From the NCBI GenBank assembly GCA_965221635.1, contig OZ244902.1, forward strand, positions 2,790,001 through 2,854,000: a stretch of DNA of 64,000 nt, written 5' to 3'. Under the pieces are notes generated by a model that was not told the DNA's origin, made no database searches, and was given only the letters and a program-made list of their open reading frames with translations. Below, piece by piece: positions 8,817 to 17,868 of the stretch (its first letter is position 1; every line of letters begins with the position of its first letter). The stretch comes from JAAXHB01 sp965221635. Lineage in GTDB: Bacteria > Actinomycetota > Acidimicrobiia > Acidimicrobiales > Aldehydirespiratoraceae. Position numbers and translations under genes: made by a program.

Positions 8817-9689
8817 ATGGCAACCGAACGAGGGATCTGGGCAGCGCCCGAAGGGCTCAACGCAACCGAGGTGGCCGACCTGGCCCGCCGGGCGGAGCAG
8901 CTCGGCTACCGGCAGCTCTGGCTGGGCGAAACCTTCGGCCGTGACCCGTTCGCCCTTGCGGCCCACCTTGGAGCGGTCACCTCCGAACTGGGTTTGGCCA
9001 CCGGCATCGCCAACATTTACAACCGCCACCCAGGCGTGATGAAACAAGCCGCGCACACCGTGGCCGAACAAACCGGTGGGCGCTTCACCCTCGGGGTGGG
9101 GGTGTCGAGCCCGTTGATCGTGAACCGCATGCGTGGCCTGGCTTACGACCGTCCCCTGAGCTTTCTGCGCACCTACCTGGACGCCATGGACGAGTCGCGC
9201 TACACGGCAGTGCCACCAGAGCAGCCGCCGCCGGTGCTGCTCGCCGCGTTGGGTCCCAAAATGCTGGAGTTGGCAGCGCAACGCACCGCCGGGGCGCACC
9301 CCTACAACGTCACCCCCGAGCACACCGCCTTTGCGCGTTCGGTGATGGGCCCGGGGCCCGCTTTGGTGGTGGAGCAGAAGGTGCTGCTCACCACCGACGC
9401 CTCGTTGGCCCGCGCCACCGGCGCCAAGGTGATGAAGTTCTACAACCGCGCTCCGGGTTACCGGGCGTGCTGGAATCGGCTCGGTTTCAGCGACGACGAG
9501 ATTGACGACCTCGCCCCCCGTTTCGTTGACGCGATGGTGGCCTGGGGCGATGTGGACGCCATCGAGGACCGTCTCACCGCTCACGCCGAGGCGGGCGCCA
9601 CCCAGGTGTGCATTCAGGCGTTGCACCCCGAAAGGGGAGTGGTTCAGGTGGACTACGACGCCCTGGAAGCACTGGCGCCCAACGGGTGA
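8817..9689 (+). CDS. LLM-class (luciferase-like) oxidoreductase, probably F420-dependent
   Basis: A 290-residue TIM-barrel flavin/F420 oxidoreductase. Recognisable are the N-terminal GIWAAPEG strand, LARRAEQLGY helix, the LATGIANIYNRHP segment and GGRFTLGVGVSS, typical of actinobacterial F420-dependent LLM enzymes that reduce or oxidise lipophilic substrates. The substrate is unknown. ATG 8817 has GGACGGAG just upstream; the frame is open 26 codons further but without family similarity. SDR and epimerase genes follow on the same strand. Confidence 0.85.
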   Translation: MATERGIWAAPEGLNATEVADLARRAEQLGYRQLWLGETFGRDPFALAAHLGAVTSELGLATGIANIYNRHPGVMKQAAHTVAEQTGGRFTLGVGVSSPLIVNRMRGLAYDRPLSFLRTYLDAMDESRYTAVPPEQPPPVLLAALGPKMLELAAQRTAGAHPYNVTPEHTAFARSVMGPGPALVVEQKVLLTTDASLARATGAKVMKFYNRAPGYRACWNRLGFSDDEIDDLAPRFVDAMVAWGDVDAIEDRLTAHAEAGATQVCIQALHPERGVVQVDYDALEALAPNG

Positions 9690-9778
9690 ACCGGTCGGAT
9701 CCGCTCGATCAGCCCGGCCCGCACGGTGGGGCACACCAACGCAGCGAGCCTTGAACAAGACCACAAGGGAGGGCCCCG

Positions 9779-10639
9779 ATGAAGGAACTAGCCGGAAGAA
9801 CAGCCGTCGTGACCGGAGCGGCCAGCGGCATCGGTCGAGCCATGGCTCTGCGTTTCGCGGCCGAAGGCATGCGGGTGGTTGCCGCCGATGTGGAGGAGCC
9901 ACCCCTTGGCGAAACGATCGATCTGATCACAGGCAACGGCGGCGAGGCAATCGCGGTGCCTTGTGACGTGTCGTCGTGGACGGCGGTGCAGGCGCTGCGC
10001 GATGCCACCACGAGCGCTTTCGGACCCGCCGCGGTGTTGTGCAACAACGCCGGGGTTGCCCCGCGTGGTTCGGTGGTGGACGCGCCGCTGGCGAGTTGGG
10101 AGTGGTGCCTCGGCGTGAACCTTTGGGGGGTGATCCACGGCTGTCGGGCGTTCGTGCCGGCCATGATCGAACAGGGCTTCGGCCATGTGGTGAACACCGC
10201 GTCGGTGCTGGGCCTGATCACCTCCGCGGGGGTGGCGCCATACACCGTTTCCAAGCACGCAGTGGTGGCGCTCAGCGAAATGCTGCACGCGGAGCTCGCC
10301 GATGCGAACACCGGGGTGGGCGTGACGTGCCTGTGTCCGGGGTTCGTGGCCACCAACATCATCGACTCCGAACGGAACCGGCCCGAGCGCTACCACGACC
10401 CGAACACGCCCGAACTGTTCGACAGCGTCACCCGCGAAGCGGTGCGGGAGCTCTACTCGCAGTCCATGGCGCCCGAGAATGTCGCCGCTCAGGTGGTTGA
10501 GGCCATCGTCGCCGAGCAGTTCTACCTGCTCACCGATCACGACTTCGACCCCGAAATCAGCCAACGCCACCGCAAGATCACAGATCGAGGCGCTCCGGCC
10601 AACAACACAGCCGCACTGTTGGACAAGCTTCTCAAATGA
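9779..10639 (+). CDS. Short-chain dehydrogenase/reductase
   Basis: Classical SDR of 286 residues: cofactor loop TGAASGIG (12-19), NNAG (89-92), and the catalytic Ser142 / Tyr155 / Lys159 set (YTVSK). The DVEE region after the second strand suggests NAD preference through an acidic residue, though this is uncertain. The extended C-terminal part resembles mycobacterial SDRs that act on lipids or steroids. A strong AAGGGAGGG ribosome-binding site precedes ATG 9779. Substrate unknown. Confidence 0.88.
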   Translation: MKELAGRTAVVTGAASGIGRAMALRFAAEGMRVVAADVEEPPLGETIDLITGNGGEAIAVPCDVSSWTAVQALRDATTSAFGPAAVLCNNAGVAPRGSVVDAPLASWEWCLGVNLWGVIHGCRAFVPAMIEQGFGHVVNTASVLGLITSAGVAPYTVSKHAVVALSEMLHAELADANTGVGVTCLCPGFVATNIIDSERNRPERYHDPNTPELFDSVTREAVRELYSQSMAPENVAAQVVEAIVAEQFYLLTDHDFDPEISQRHRKITDRGAPANNTAALLDKLLK

Positions 10640-10715
10640 GCACCCCGTTCGCCGCCGCTCCGGTTCGCCATCGCAGCCGGGTGGGAAGATCACAACAGTC
10701 GAGTTAGGAGGCAAC

Positions 10716-11777
10716 ATGGCCGACAAGAAAACCCAACCGGCAGGTGAGGCGCGCAAGGTGATGCTCACCGGGGTCACCGGATTCGTGGGCTCGCACACAG
10801 CCAAGGCGCTCCAGGACGCCGGGCACACTGTGAGGGCGCTGGTGCGCACACCCGACAAGCTCCAATCGGTGACCGCACGGGTGGGTGTGGACATCGACGC
10901 GCTTGAGGTTACCCAAGGCGACATCACCGACACATCCGCGGTTCGCGAGGCGCTGCAAGGTTGCGACGCGGCGGTTCACGCAGCCGCGGTGGTGGGCACC
11001 GACCCCACCACCGAGGCAGCGATCGAGGCCACCAACTTCGCCGGGGCGCTCAACGTTCTGGGGGCCGCGGTGGACGCCGGGTGTGATCCGGTGGTTCACG
11101 TGTCAACGTCGTCGGCTTTGTTCCCGTTCCGCAGCGACCCCGTCACCGGCGACCACCCCGTCGGCACCCATCAGGGGGCCTACTCCCGCAGCAAGGCCCA
11201 ATGCGAGCAACTCGCCCGCAGCTACCAGGATCAGGGCAAGCCGGTGGTGATCGTCTACCCGGCAATGATCACCGGTCCCGACGACCACGGAGAATCCACC
11301 CAGGTGAGCCCCATGAAGTTCTGGGTCACCAAGCCCTACCCGGTTTGTGACGGTTACACCCTTTCGTTGGTGGACGTTCGCGACGTTGCCGCGGTGATCG
11401 CCGCTTCGGTGCGGCCGGGCCGGGGATCCAAGCGATACGTGCTGTTCGGTCATCACGTGACCAGCAAGGAGCACCACAAGCTGCTTTGCGAGGCCACCGG
11501 ACGCGACCTGCGCGCGGTGAAGGTTCCCAAGGCGGTGTTCTGGGCCTGGGGTCATTTCGGAGACCTCACCCGGCGGTTCGGTCGTGACGTGTTGCTCACC
11601 TCCGAGGGCTACGAGTACATGTTCAACTTCTGCGCGGGTGACAACAGCTTCACCGAGGCCGACACCGGCGTAACGCTGCGCCCCCTGGCGGACAGCACCC
11701 TCGACACGCTCGCGTGGATGCACGAAGCCGGTCACCTCACCAGCGAGGAGGCGGGAACAGCCGCCACCGTGTCCTGA
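10716..11777 (+). CDS. NAD-dependent epimerase/dehydratase (extended SDR)
   Basis: A 353-residue extended SDR with TGVTGFVG (18-25) for NAD(P) binding and YSRSK (Tyr156, Lys160) as the catalytic pair. The sequence resembles mycobacterial NAD-dependent epimerase/dehydratase proteins of the dihydroflavonol-reductase or 3-beta-HSD type, so a sterol, ketone or lipid substrate is more likely than a nucleotide sugar. TAGGAGG is 4 nt before ATG 10716. Third of three same-direction redox genes, perhaps one operon. Confidence 0.85.
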   Translation: MADKKTQPAGEARKVMLTGVTGFVGSHTAKALQDAGHTVRALVRTPDKLQSVTARVGVDIDALEVTQGDITDTSAVREALQGCDAAVHAAAVVGTDPTTEAAIEATNFAGALNVLGAAVDAGCDPVVHVSTSSALFPFRSDPVTGDHPVGTHQGAYSRSKAQCEQLARSYQDQGKPVVIVYPAMITGPDDHGESTQVSPMKFWVTKPYPVCDGYTLSLVDVRDVAAVIAASVRPGRGSKRYVLFGHHVTSKEHHKLLCEATGRDLRAVKVPKAVFWAWGHFGDLTRRFGRDVLLTSEGYEYMFNFCAGDNSFTEADTGVTLRPLADSTLDTLAWMHEAGHLTSEEAGTAATVS

Positions 11778-11896
11778 CGACACTGTCCGGCTGTGCGACC
11801 GGCCACCGGCACGCAAGGCGCGCTCGACCCGCCCGGTGGGGCACCAGATTGTCGGTCCGGCGACGGGCGGACAACCCCACAAAGGCACACACCAGG

Positions 11897-11924
11897 TTGT
11901 GAATCGGTGCAGATCAAATAGACT
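11897..11924 (+). promoter_or_regulatory. Putative sigma-70-type promoter for a leaderless transcript
   Basis: TTGTGA (11897-11902) and TAGACT (11919-11924) are separated by 16 nt. The -10 ends 7 nt before ATG 11932, so transcription would start at or next to the start codon. The stretch is AT-rich against its surroundings and no Shine-Dalgarno is present, which fits leaderless initiation as seen widely in Actinobacteria. Confidence 0.5.
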
Positions 11925-11931
11925 GATATTG

Positions 11932-12678
11932 ATGAATATTCAGCCTGACTTGCGTGTGCCTACGGTTCCCGGTTTGAGCGGCTTGTACGCGTGCTGGCCC
12001 CACGCCGGCGAAGCGGCGGTGCTGGTGCGGGCGCTCAAGTACGGGCGGGCCACCGCGGCGATCACTCCCATGGCCGAGGCCATGGCCTGCGTGCTTGGTG
12101 AATGCGCGGGCCTGAAACGCCACAGCCGGCACCGTCGGGGCACCCGCTGGGCCCCGGTGGTCACCTGGGCGCCGTGTACGCCCCAGCGAAGACGCGGTCG
12201 CGGTTTCGATCCGGCGGAGCTGCTGGCCCGTGCCACGGCGCGCAGGTTGGGATTGAGGGCGCGTTGCATGCTGAGACGAGTCGACGAAGTGGCCCAAACG
12301 TCTCGAGGTCGCTCCGGCAGGCTGGCAGGCCCCGAACTGAGGGCACGGTCGCGCCCCGCCGGAGGCGACGGACCGGCGGTGCTGGTGGTGGACGACGTGT
12401 GTACCACCGGGTCCACTTTGCGGGTTGCCGCCGAGGTGCTGCGCACAGCGGGTTTCTCGCAGGTGTTTGCGGTGGTGGCAACCGTGGCGCCGGCGCCCCC
12501 AAATGACGCGCCAGGGCCCTGGCCGGCCCATACCATGACAGGTCAGCACGCACAGCTTGTGGGTGAGGCGCCCTTGGCCGTCCCGACGGACCCGTTGGCG
12601 CATCACGGCGCAGGCAACCACCAGCACACAAAGCCGGCACCGGTCGACTCGATTGGCGGCTCAACGAAACGGAGGTAG
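11932..12678 (+). CDS. ComF-like phosphoribosyltransferase family protein
   Basis: A 248-residue type I PRTase-fold protein. The signature VLVVDDVCTTGSTL is the PRPP-binding loop, and the LVRALKYG and VVTWAPCTPQRRRGRGFD segments match ComF/GntX proteins. The N-terminal zinc finger of ComF is missing. The last 50 or so residues are His/Pro-rich and unlike the family. The place directly before hpf and secA matches mycobacteria. ATG 11932 is chosen because the promoter predicts a leaderless start there. The reaction is unknown. Confidence 0.8.
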   Translation: MNIQPDLRVPTVPGLSGLYACWPHAGEAAVLVRALKYGRATAAITPMAEAMACVLGECAGLKRHSRHRRGTRWAPVVTWAPCTPQRRRGRGFDPAELLARATARRLGLRARCMLRRVDEVAQTSRGRSGRLAGPELRARSRPAGGDGPAVLVVDDVCTTGSTLRVAAEVLRTAGFSQVFAVVATVAPAPPNDAPGPWPAHTMTGQHAQLVGEAPLAVPTDPLAHHGAGNHQHTKPAPVDSIGGSTKRR

Positions 12679-12683
12679 CAAGG

Positions 12684-13106
12684 TTGGACGTTTCGATCAG
12701 CAGCCGTCACCTGGAAATCACCCCACAGCTCGAGAAGCTGGTGAAATCAAAAATCGGTCGTCTCGACCGGCACCTGCGGGAACTGGACACCGCCACGGTG
12801 CATTTCGCCGAGGCCCGCAACCCTCGCATCGCCGAACGCGAGATCTGTGAGGTGACCTTGTCGGGCCATGGCCACCACCTGCGCGCCAAGGTTTCCGCGA
12901 GGGATCCGGCGGCGGCCGTGGACCTCGCCGAGGACAAACTGGAACGCCAGATTCGCAAACTTCGCACCAAACTCCAAAAGCGCCGTCACGGCAGGGGCGA
13001 AACCATTCGCGGCGAGGCCCCCGACACCGACGCCGCCACGGGCGAGGCCGCCGACGCGTCCGACGAGCAGGCGTCTACCGACGGCGCCGAAGCCTCCCAA
13101 GCGTGA
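12684..13106 (+). CDS. hpf: Ribosome hibernation-promoting factor (HPF/YfiA family)
   Basis: Binds the 30S subunit and promotes inactive ribosomes in stationary phase. The N-terminal domain (about residues 1-100: DVSISSRHLEITPQLEKLV through AAVDLAEDKLERQIRKL) is typical. The C-terminal dimerisation domain of long HPFs is absent and replaced by an acidic low-complexity tail, so this is a short form. The start is TTG with GGAGG 8 nt upstream. It sits immediately before secA, the standard actinobacterial order. Confidence 0.9.
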   Translation: MDVSISSRHLEITPQLEKLVKSKIGRLDRHLRELDTATVHFAEARNPRIAEREICEVTLSGHGHHLRAKVSARDPAAAVDLAEDKLERQIRKLRTKLQKRRHGRGETIRGEAPDTDAATGEAADASDEQASTDGAEASQA

Positions 13107-13110
13107 TTCG

Positions 13111-15999
13111 ATGACCCTGTTCAAGCGTCTGCTGCGGTCCGGCGAGGGCCGCAAACTGAAAGCGCTGCAGGCGCTGGTGCCCGACATCGGAGCGCTCGAA
13201 CCCGAGATGCAGTCGCTGTCCGATGAGCAGCTTCGGGCGCGGGTGGACGACATGCGCACCAGCATCGACAACGGCGCCGAGCTTGACGACGTGTTGGTGG
13301 AGGCGTTCGCGGTGGTGCGTGAGGGGGCCTGGCGGGTGCTCGGGCAGCGTCACTACGACGTGCAACTCGTGGGCGGAGCGGCCTTGCATCTCGGCTGGGT
13401 GGCCGAAATGAAAACCGGCGAGGGCAAAACGCTCACCTCCACGTTGCCGGTGTGTTTGGGGGGCATGTCCGGGCAGGGAGTTCACGTGGTGACCGTGAAC
13501 GACTACCTGGCCGGGCGCGACTCGCAGTGGATGGGCCGCCTGTACAGGTGGCTGGGGCTCAGCGTGGGTTTGGTGGTGCCCGGCGGGCGCCGCGACAGCG
13601 CTTACAAGCGGGCCCAGTACGCCTGCGACATCACCTACGGCACCAACAACGAACTCGGCTTCGACTACCTGCGCGACAACATGGCCATGACCCCCGAGGG
13701 GCGTGTGCAGCGCGGTCACCGGTACTGCCTGGTGGACGAGGTGGATTCGATCCTCATAGACGAGGCGCGCACCCCGCTGATCATCAGCGGTCAGGTCGCG
13801 GATGCCGCCAAGCTGTACACGCAGTTCGCGGCCATCGCTCGTGGCTTGCGTCGTGACGTTCACTACGAGGTGGACGAGGAGAAGCGCATCGTGGCGCCCC
13901 TCGAGGAAGGCGTTCACGAGGTGGAGGCTCGGCTCGGGGTGACGAACCTCTACGACGACTTGTCGCACAACCTTGTGCATCAACTGCAGGCCGCGCTGAA
14001 AGCCAAGGAGCTGTACCGGCTCGATCGTGACTACATCGTCGACCGCAACCAGGTGAAGATCGTGGACGAGTTCACCGGGCGCATCCTGGAGGGTCGGCGC
14101 TGGTCCGACGGCATCCATCAGGCGGTGGAGGCCAAGGAGGGCGTGGCCATCAAAGAGGAGAACCAGACCCTGGCCACGGTCACGTTGCAGAACTACTACC
14201 GCCTCTATGACCGCCTCGCGGGCATGACAGGCACCGCCCAGACAGAGGCCAGCGAACTGGTCTCCACCTACGGCTTGCACGTGGTGAGCGTTCCCACCCA
14301 CCGGCCGCTGGTGCGCGAAGATCGCGGTGACCTGATCTACAAGACCGAGGACGGCAAGTTCGATGCCTGCGTGGACGACATTCTTGCCCGCCACGAGCAC
14401 GGTCAGCCCGTGCTGGTGGGCACCGTCTCGGTGGAGAAATCCGAGAAGCTGTCGCGTCTGCTCACCCAGCAAGGGGTGCGTCACGAGGTGCTCAACGCCA
14501 AGCAGCACCATCGTGAGGCCGAGATCGTGGCTCAGGCCGGCAGGCTCGGGGCGGTCACGGTGGCCACCAACATGGCCGGTCGTGGTGTGGACATCCTGCT
14601 TGGCGGCAACCCCGAGATCCTCGCCCAGAAGGATCTCAGAGCCGAAGATCTTGATGCCGAGACACCCGAGGGGGCGGCCCGGCTGGCGGAGCTCACCGAG
14701 AAGCACAAGGTTCACACCGACAGCGAACGCGACCGGGTGCTGGAACTGGGCGGGTTGTACGTGCTGGGCACCGAACGCCACGAGAGCCGCCGGATCGACA
14801 ATCAGCTGAGGGGCCGCTCGGGCCGTCAGGGCGACCCTGGCGAGAGCCGCTTCTACCTTTCCCTCGAGGACGACCTGATGCGCCTGTTCGCGGGGGGAGC
14901 GGTGAACTGGGTGATGGACAAGGCCATGCCCGAGGACACGCCGATCGAGGCGAACATGGTGACCAAAGCCATCGAGCGCGCCCAGAACACCGTGGAGCAG
15001 CGCAACGCCGAGACCCGAAAGAACGTCCTGAAGTACGACGAGGTGATGGACGCGCAGCGCAAGGTGATCTACAAGCGCCGCGCCCAGATCCTCGACGGCG
15101 AGGATCTGCGCTCGGAGACCCTGGAGCATCTCGAAACAGCGATCGACGCCGCTGTGTCCACCTACTGCGAGGGCGACTACCGCGAGGAGTGGGACCTGGA
15201 AGGCCTGCACACCGAGATCGGCTCGCTGTGGCCCGGCGGGGCCTCAGAGGAGTTGTTGTCGCAGTGCAACACTCCCACGGAGGTCGCCTCGGTGCTGCAG
15301 GCGGCAGGCACCGAGCACTACAACGAGCGCGAAGCCGAGGTTGGCGCCGAGGTGATGCGCCAGGTGGAGCGCCACGTGATGTTGCGCATCATCGACCAGC
15401 GATGGATCGCACACCTGCGAGAAATGGACTTGCTGCGCGAGGGCATCCACCTGCGCGCCATGGGCCAGAAAGACCCGGCCACCGAGTGGCAACGCGAGGG
15501 TTTCGACATGTTCGGCCAGATGATGGCCGCGATTGCCCTTGATTGCGTGAAGTACGTGATGCACGTGCGCGCCGACACCGGCAGCGCGGACGACACCGGC
15601 GCGTCTCGCCTGGTGGGCGTGAGGGCAGCCAAACAGGACGCCAACGGCAGCGCCGCCTCGCACACCGCCATCAGCGGCACGCAGTCAGCCTCAACCACAA
15701 CCTCGGCTGCTTCGGGCGGTGGGGGAGCGCTGGTGGGTGCAGGCGCCGCTGCTCGCCAAGGCGCCACACGTCGCACCGGAGGCGGGCCCGCGCCCAGGCG
15801 GGGCGCCGCGGCCGCGCGTCGCGGGGCCGGGTCGCGTTCGCGTCCCGCGCCACAACGCCGTGCCGGTGAGGCGCCGAACCGTGCGCCGGTCGTGAAAGCC
15901 GCAACGGAGCGCGTGGGCCGCAACCAGCCGTGCCCTTGTGGCAGCGGAAAGAAGCACAAGCTGTGCTGCGGACGCCCCGGTGGCGGCGAAGGCGTCTGA
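13111..15999 (+). CDS. secA: Preprotein translocase ATPase SecA
   Basis: Motor ATPase of Sec export. Walker A is MKTGEGKT (100-107), the DEVD box lies in LVDEVDSILIDEART, and TNMAGRGVDI and the QLRGRSGRQGDPG motif of the second helicase domain are intact. Length is 962 residues. An Ala/Arg-rich linker (about 860-930) leads to the C-terminal SEC-C zinc ribbon with Cys941, Cys943, Cys952 and Cys953. ATG 13111 lies 4 nt after hpf; the frame is open 81 codons upstream but that part overlaps hpf. Only one secA is in the window. Confidence 0.98.
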   Translation: MTLFKRLLRSGEGRKLKALQALVPDIGALEPEMQSLSDEQLRARVDDMRTSIDNGAELDDVLVEAFAVVREGAWRVLGQRHYDVQLVGGAALHLGWVAEMKTGEGKTLTSTLPVCLGGMSGQGVHVVTVNDYLAGRDSQWMGRLYRWLGLSVGLVVPGGRRDSAYKRAQYACDITYGTNNELGFDYLRDNMAMTPEGRVQRGHRYCLVDEVDSILIDEARTPLIISGQVADAAKLYTQFAAIARGLRRDVHYEVDEEKRIVAPLEEGVHEVEARLGVTNLYDDLSHNLVHQLQAALKAKELYRLDRDYIVDRNQVKIVDEFTGRILEGRRWSDGIHQAVEAKEGVAIKEENQTLATVTLQNYYRLYDRLAGMTGTAQTEASELVSTYGLHVVSVPTHRPLVREDRGDLIYKTEDGKFDACVDDILARHEHGQPVLVGTVSVEKSEKLSRLLTQQGVRHEVLNAKQHHREAEIVAQAGRLGAVTVATNMAGRGVDILLGGNPEILAQKDLRAEDLDAETPEGAARLAELTEKHKVHTDSERDRVLELGGLYVLGTERHESRRIDNQLRGRSGRQGDPGESRFYLSLEDDLMRLFAGGAVNWVMDKAMPEDTPIEANMVTKAIERAQNTVEQRNAETRKNVLKYDEVMDAQRKVIYKRRAQILDGEDLRSETLEHLETAIDAAVSTYCEGDYREEWDLEGLHTEIGSLWPGGASEELLSQCNTPTEVASVLQAAGTEHYNEREAEVGAEVMRQVERHVMLRIIDQRWIAHLREMDLLREGIHLRAMGQKDPATEWQREGFDMFGQMMAAIALDCVKYVMHVRADTGSADDTGASRLVGVRAAKQDANGSAASHTAISGTQSASTTTSAASGGGGALVGAGAAARQGATRRTGGGPAPRRGAAAARRGAGSRSRPAPQRRAGEAPNRAPVVKAATERVGRNQPCPCGSGKKHKLCCGRPGGGEGV

Positions 16000-16008
16000 G
16001 CGGTTGGG

Positions 16009-17169
16009 ATGGCTCACGACTTCTCCGACGACCTGAAACGACTGCGGGTTCGTCTCGCCGAGGCCGAGGCGTACCTGCAGGTGGACGCGCAGCGCGACCG
16101 GCGCCGCCAACTGGAGGCCGAGTCGTCGCGTCCGGATCTGTGGGATGACGCCGAACGGGCCCGTGCGCTCACCACCGAACTGTCCGCGGTGAACGACGAC
16201 CTTGACCTGTTTGATCGTTTGGCCGCGGAGATCTCCGACGCAGAGGTGCTCAACGAGCTCGCCGTGGAGGAGGACGACGAGGCCACCGCCGCAGAGGTGA
16301 GCGAAGCCACCGGGGCGTTGTGGGCCCGATTCGATCAGCTTGAGCTTCGGGCCCTGTTCACCGGCGAGTTCGACGAGCGTGACGCGGTGTGCCAGATCAA
16401 GTCCGGCGAGGGTGGAACCGATTCGCAGGACTGGGCAGAGATGTTGTTGCGGATGTACAGACGCTGGGCTGAGCGCCGCGGCTTCGACCTGGAGATCACC
16501 GCGGCCTCCGCAGGCACCGAGGCCGGTTACTCCAGCGTGGATTTCCTGTTGAAGGGACGTCATGCCTACGGGTGGATGCGCTCCGAGCACGGTGTGCATC
16601 GACTGGTTCGCATCTCGCCGTTCAACAACGAGGGCAAACGCCAAACCGCGTTCACCGCGGTGGAGGTGGCGCCTTTCTTCGAGGATCTGGCAGACGAGGT
16701 TGTGATCGACGACAAGGATTTGCGCGTCGATACGTACCGCTCGTCGGGTGCGGGTGGTCAGCACGTGAACGTCACCGATTCCGCTGTGCGTGTCACCCAC
16801 CTGCCAACCGGTATCGTGACGAGTTGTCAAAACGAGCGGAGCCAGCACCAGAACAAGGAGCGGGCAATGCAGATGCTGGCCGCGAAGCTGGCCGACATGG
16901 AACGCAAACGTCGCGACGACGAGATCGCAGGCATCAAGGGAGAGCAGCGCAATGTGGGTTTCGGCAGTCAGATCCGAAGCTACGTGATGCAGCCCTACCA
17001 GATGGTCAAGGACCTTCGCAGTTCGCATTCCACCGCAAACCTCGAAGCGGTGCTCGCAGGCGATCTCGACCCTTTCATGGAGGCGTGGCTGCAATGGAAC
17101 CGCGCCTCGGGTGACCCGGTGGCCGCCGAGAGCGCAGCCGCCGATCGTGGCGTGAGGTTGTCGCGGTGA
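16009..17169 (+). CDS. prfB: Peptide chain release factor 2
   Basis: Terminates translation at UGA and UAA. The tripeptide anticodon SPF (203-205) and the GGQ loop (SSGAGGQ, 245-251) are present. There is no internal stop or frameshift signal near codon 25, so the autoregulatory programmed frameshift known from E. coli is absent. The gene begins 9 nt after secA, and its stop overlaps the GTG start of ftsE (GTGA), so translation is probably coupled. Confidence 0.97.
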   Translation: MAHDFSDDLKRLRVRLAEAEAYLQVDAQRDRRRQLEAESSRPDLWDDAERARALTTELSAVNDDLDLFDRLAAEISDAEVLNELAVEEDDEATAAEVSEATGALWARFDQLELRALFTGEFDERDAVCQIKSGEGGTDSQDWAEMLLRMYRRWAERRGFDLEITAASAGTEAGYSSVDFLLKGRHAYGWMRSEHGVHRLVRISPFNNEGKRQTAFTAVEVAPFFEDLADEVVIDDKDLRVDTYRSSGAGGQHVNVTDSAVRVTHLPTGIVTSCQNERSQHQNKERAMQMLAAKLADMERKRRDDEIAGIKGEQRNVGFGSQIRSYVMQPYQMVKDLRSSHSTANLEAVLAGDLDPFMEAWLQWNRASGDPVAAESAAADRGVRLSR

Positions 17170-17843
17170 TCCGCCTCGAGAACGTCACCAAGGTGTTCAA
17201 GGGGGACGTGGTCGCCCTGCGAGACGCGTCGATCGACATTGCCAAAGGTGAGTTCGTTTTCCTGGTGGGCCCTTCGGGTTCGGGCAAGTCGACTTTCATT
17301 CGCCTCGTGAATCGTGAGGACGTTCCCGAACACGGCCGCATCCTGGTGGCGGGTCGTGACATCGCCGCGTTGAGTTCGTGGAAGGTTCCCTACCTGCGGC
17401 GCAACATCGGTTACATCTTTCAGGACTTCAAGTTGCTGCCAAAGAAGACAGTGGCCGAGAACGTCGCCTTCGCGTTGGAGGTGATCGGCAAGCCACGCCA
17501 CGTGATCAGCCGCCAGGTGCCCGCCATTTTGGACTTGGTGGGCTTGTCCCGCAAACGTGACCGCTTCCCCGCGGAGCTGTCCGGTGGTGAGCAGCAGCGA
17601 GTGTCGATCGCCCGGGCGTTCGTGAACCGGCCGCTGATCCTTCTGGCCGACGAGCCCACGGGAAATCTCGATCCGGCCACTTCGGTGGGAATAATGCGCC
17701 TGCTTGAGCGAATCAACGGCACCGGAACCACCGTGGTGATGGCCACCCATGACAGCAGCATCGTGGACAGCATGCGTCAGCGGGTGGTGGAACTCGACCG
17801 GGGCGTGATCGTGCGCGATCAGGCCCGCGGCGTGTACGAGTAG
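17166..17843 (+). CDS. ftsE: Cell-division ABC ATPase FtsE
   Basis: Partner of FtsX; together they transmit ATP-driven signals to peptidoglycan hydrolases at the septum. Walker A GPSGSGKST (35-43), signature LSGGEQQ (138-144) and ADEPTGNLDP (161-170) are intact in a 225-residue protein. It starts on GTG overlapping the prfB stop, with ftsX 25 nt downstream. Confidence 0.96.
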   Translation: MIRLENVTKVFKGDVVALRDASIDIAKGEFVFLVGPSGSGKSTFIRLVNREDVPEHGRILVAGRDIAALSSWKVPYLRRNIGYIFQDFKLLPKKTVAENVAFALEVIGKPRHVISRQVPAILDLVGLSRKRDRFPAELSGGEQQRVSIARAFVNRPLILLADEPTGNLDPATSVGIMRLLERINGTGTTVVMATHDSSIVDSMRQRVVELDRGVIVRDQARGVYE

Positions 17844-17868
17844 CACACCTCGGCTGCTGTAGACGCTC

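Noticed and set aside
13075..15210. A 711-codon open frame on the minus strand opposite secA
   Set aside because: Its His/Val/Leu-rich composition is that of a shadow frame in GC-rich DNA, and secA on the plus strand has all its motifs.
16060..16110. Programmed frameshift in prfB
   Set aside because: The frame is continuous from the ATG and no in-frame UGA near codon 25 is present.
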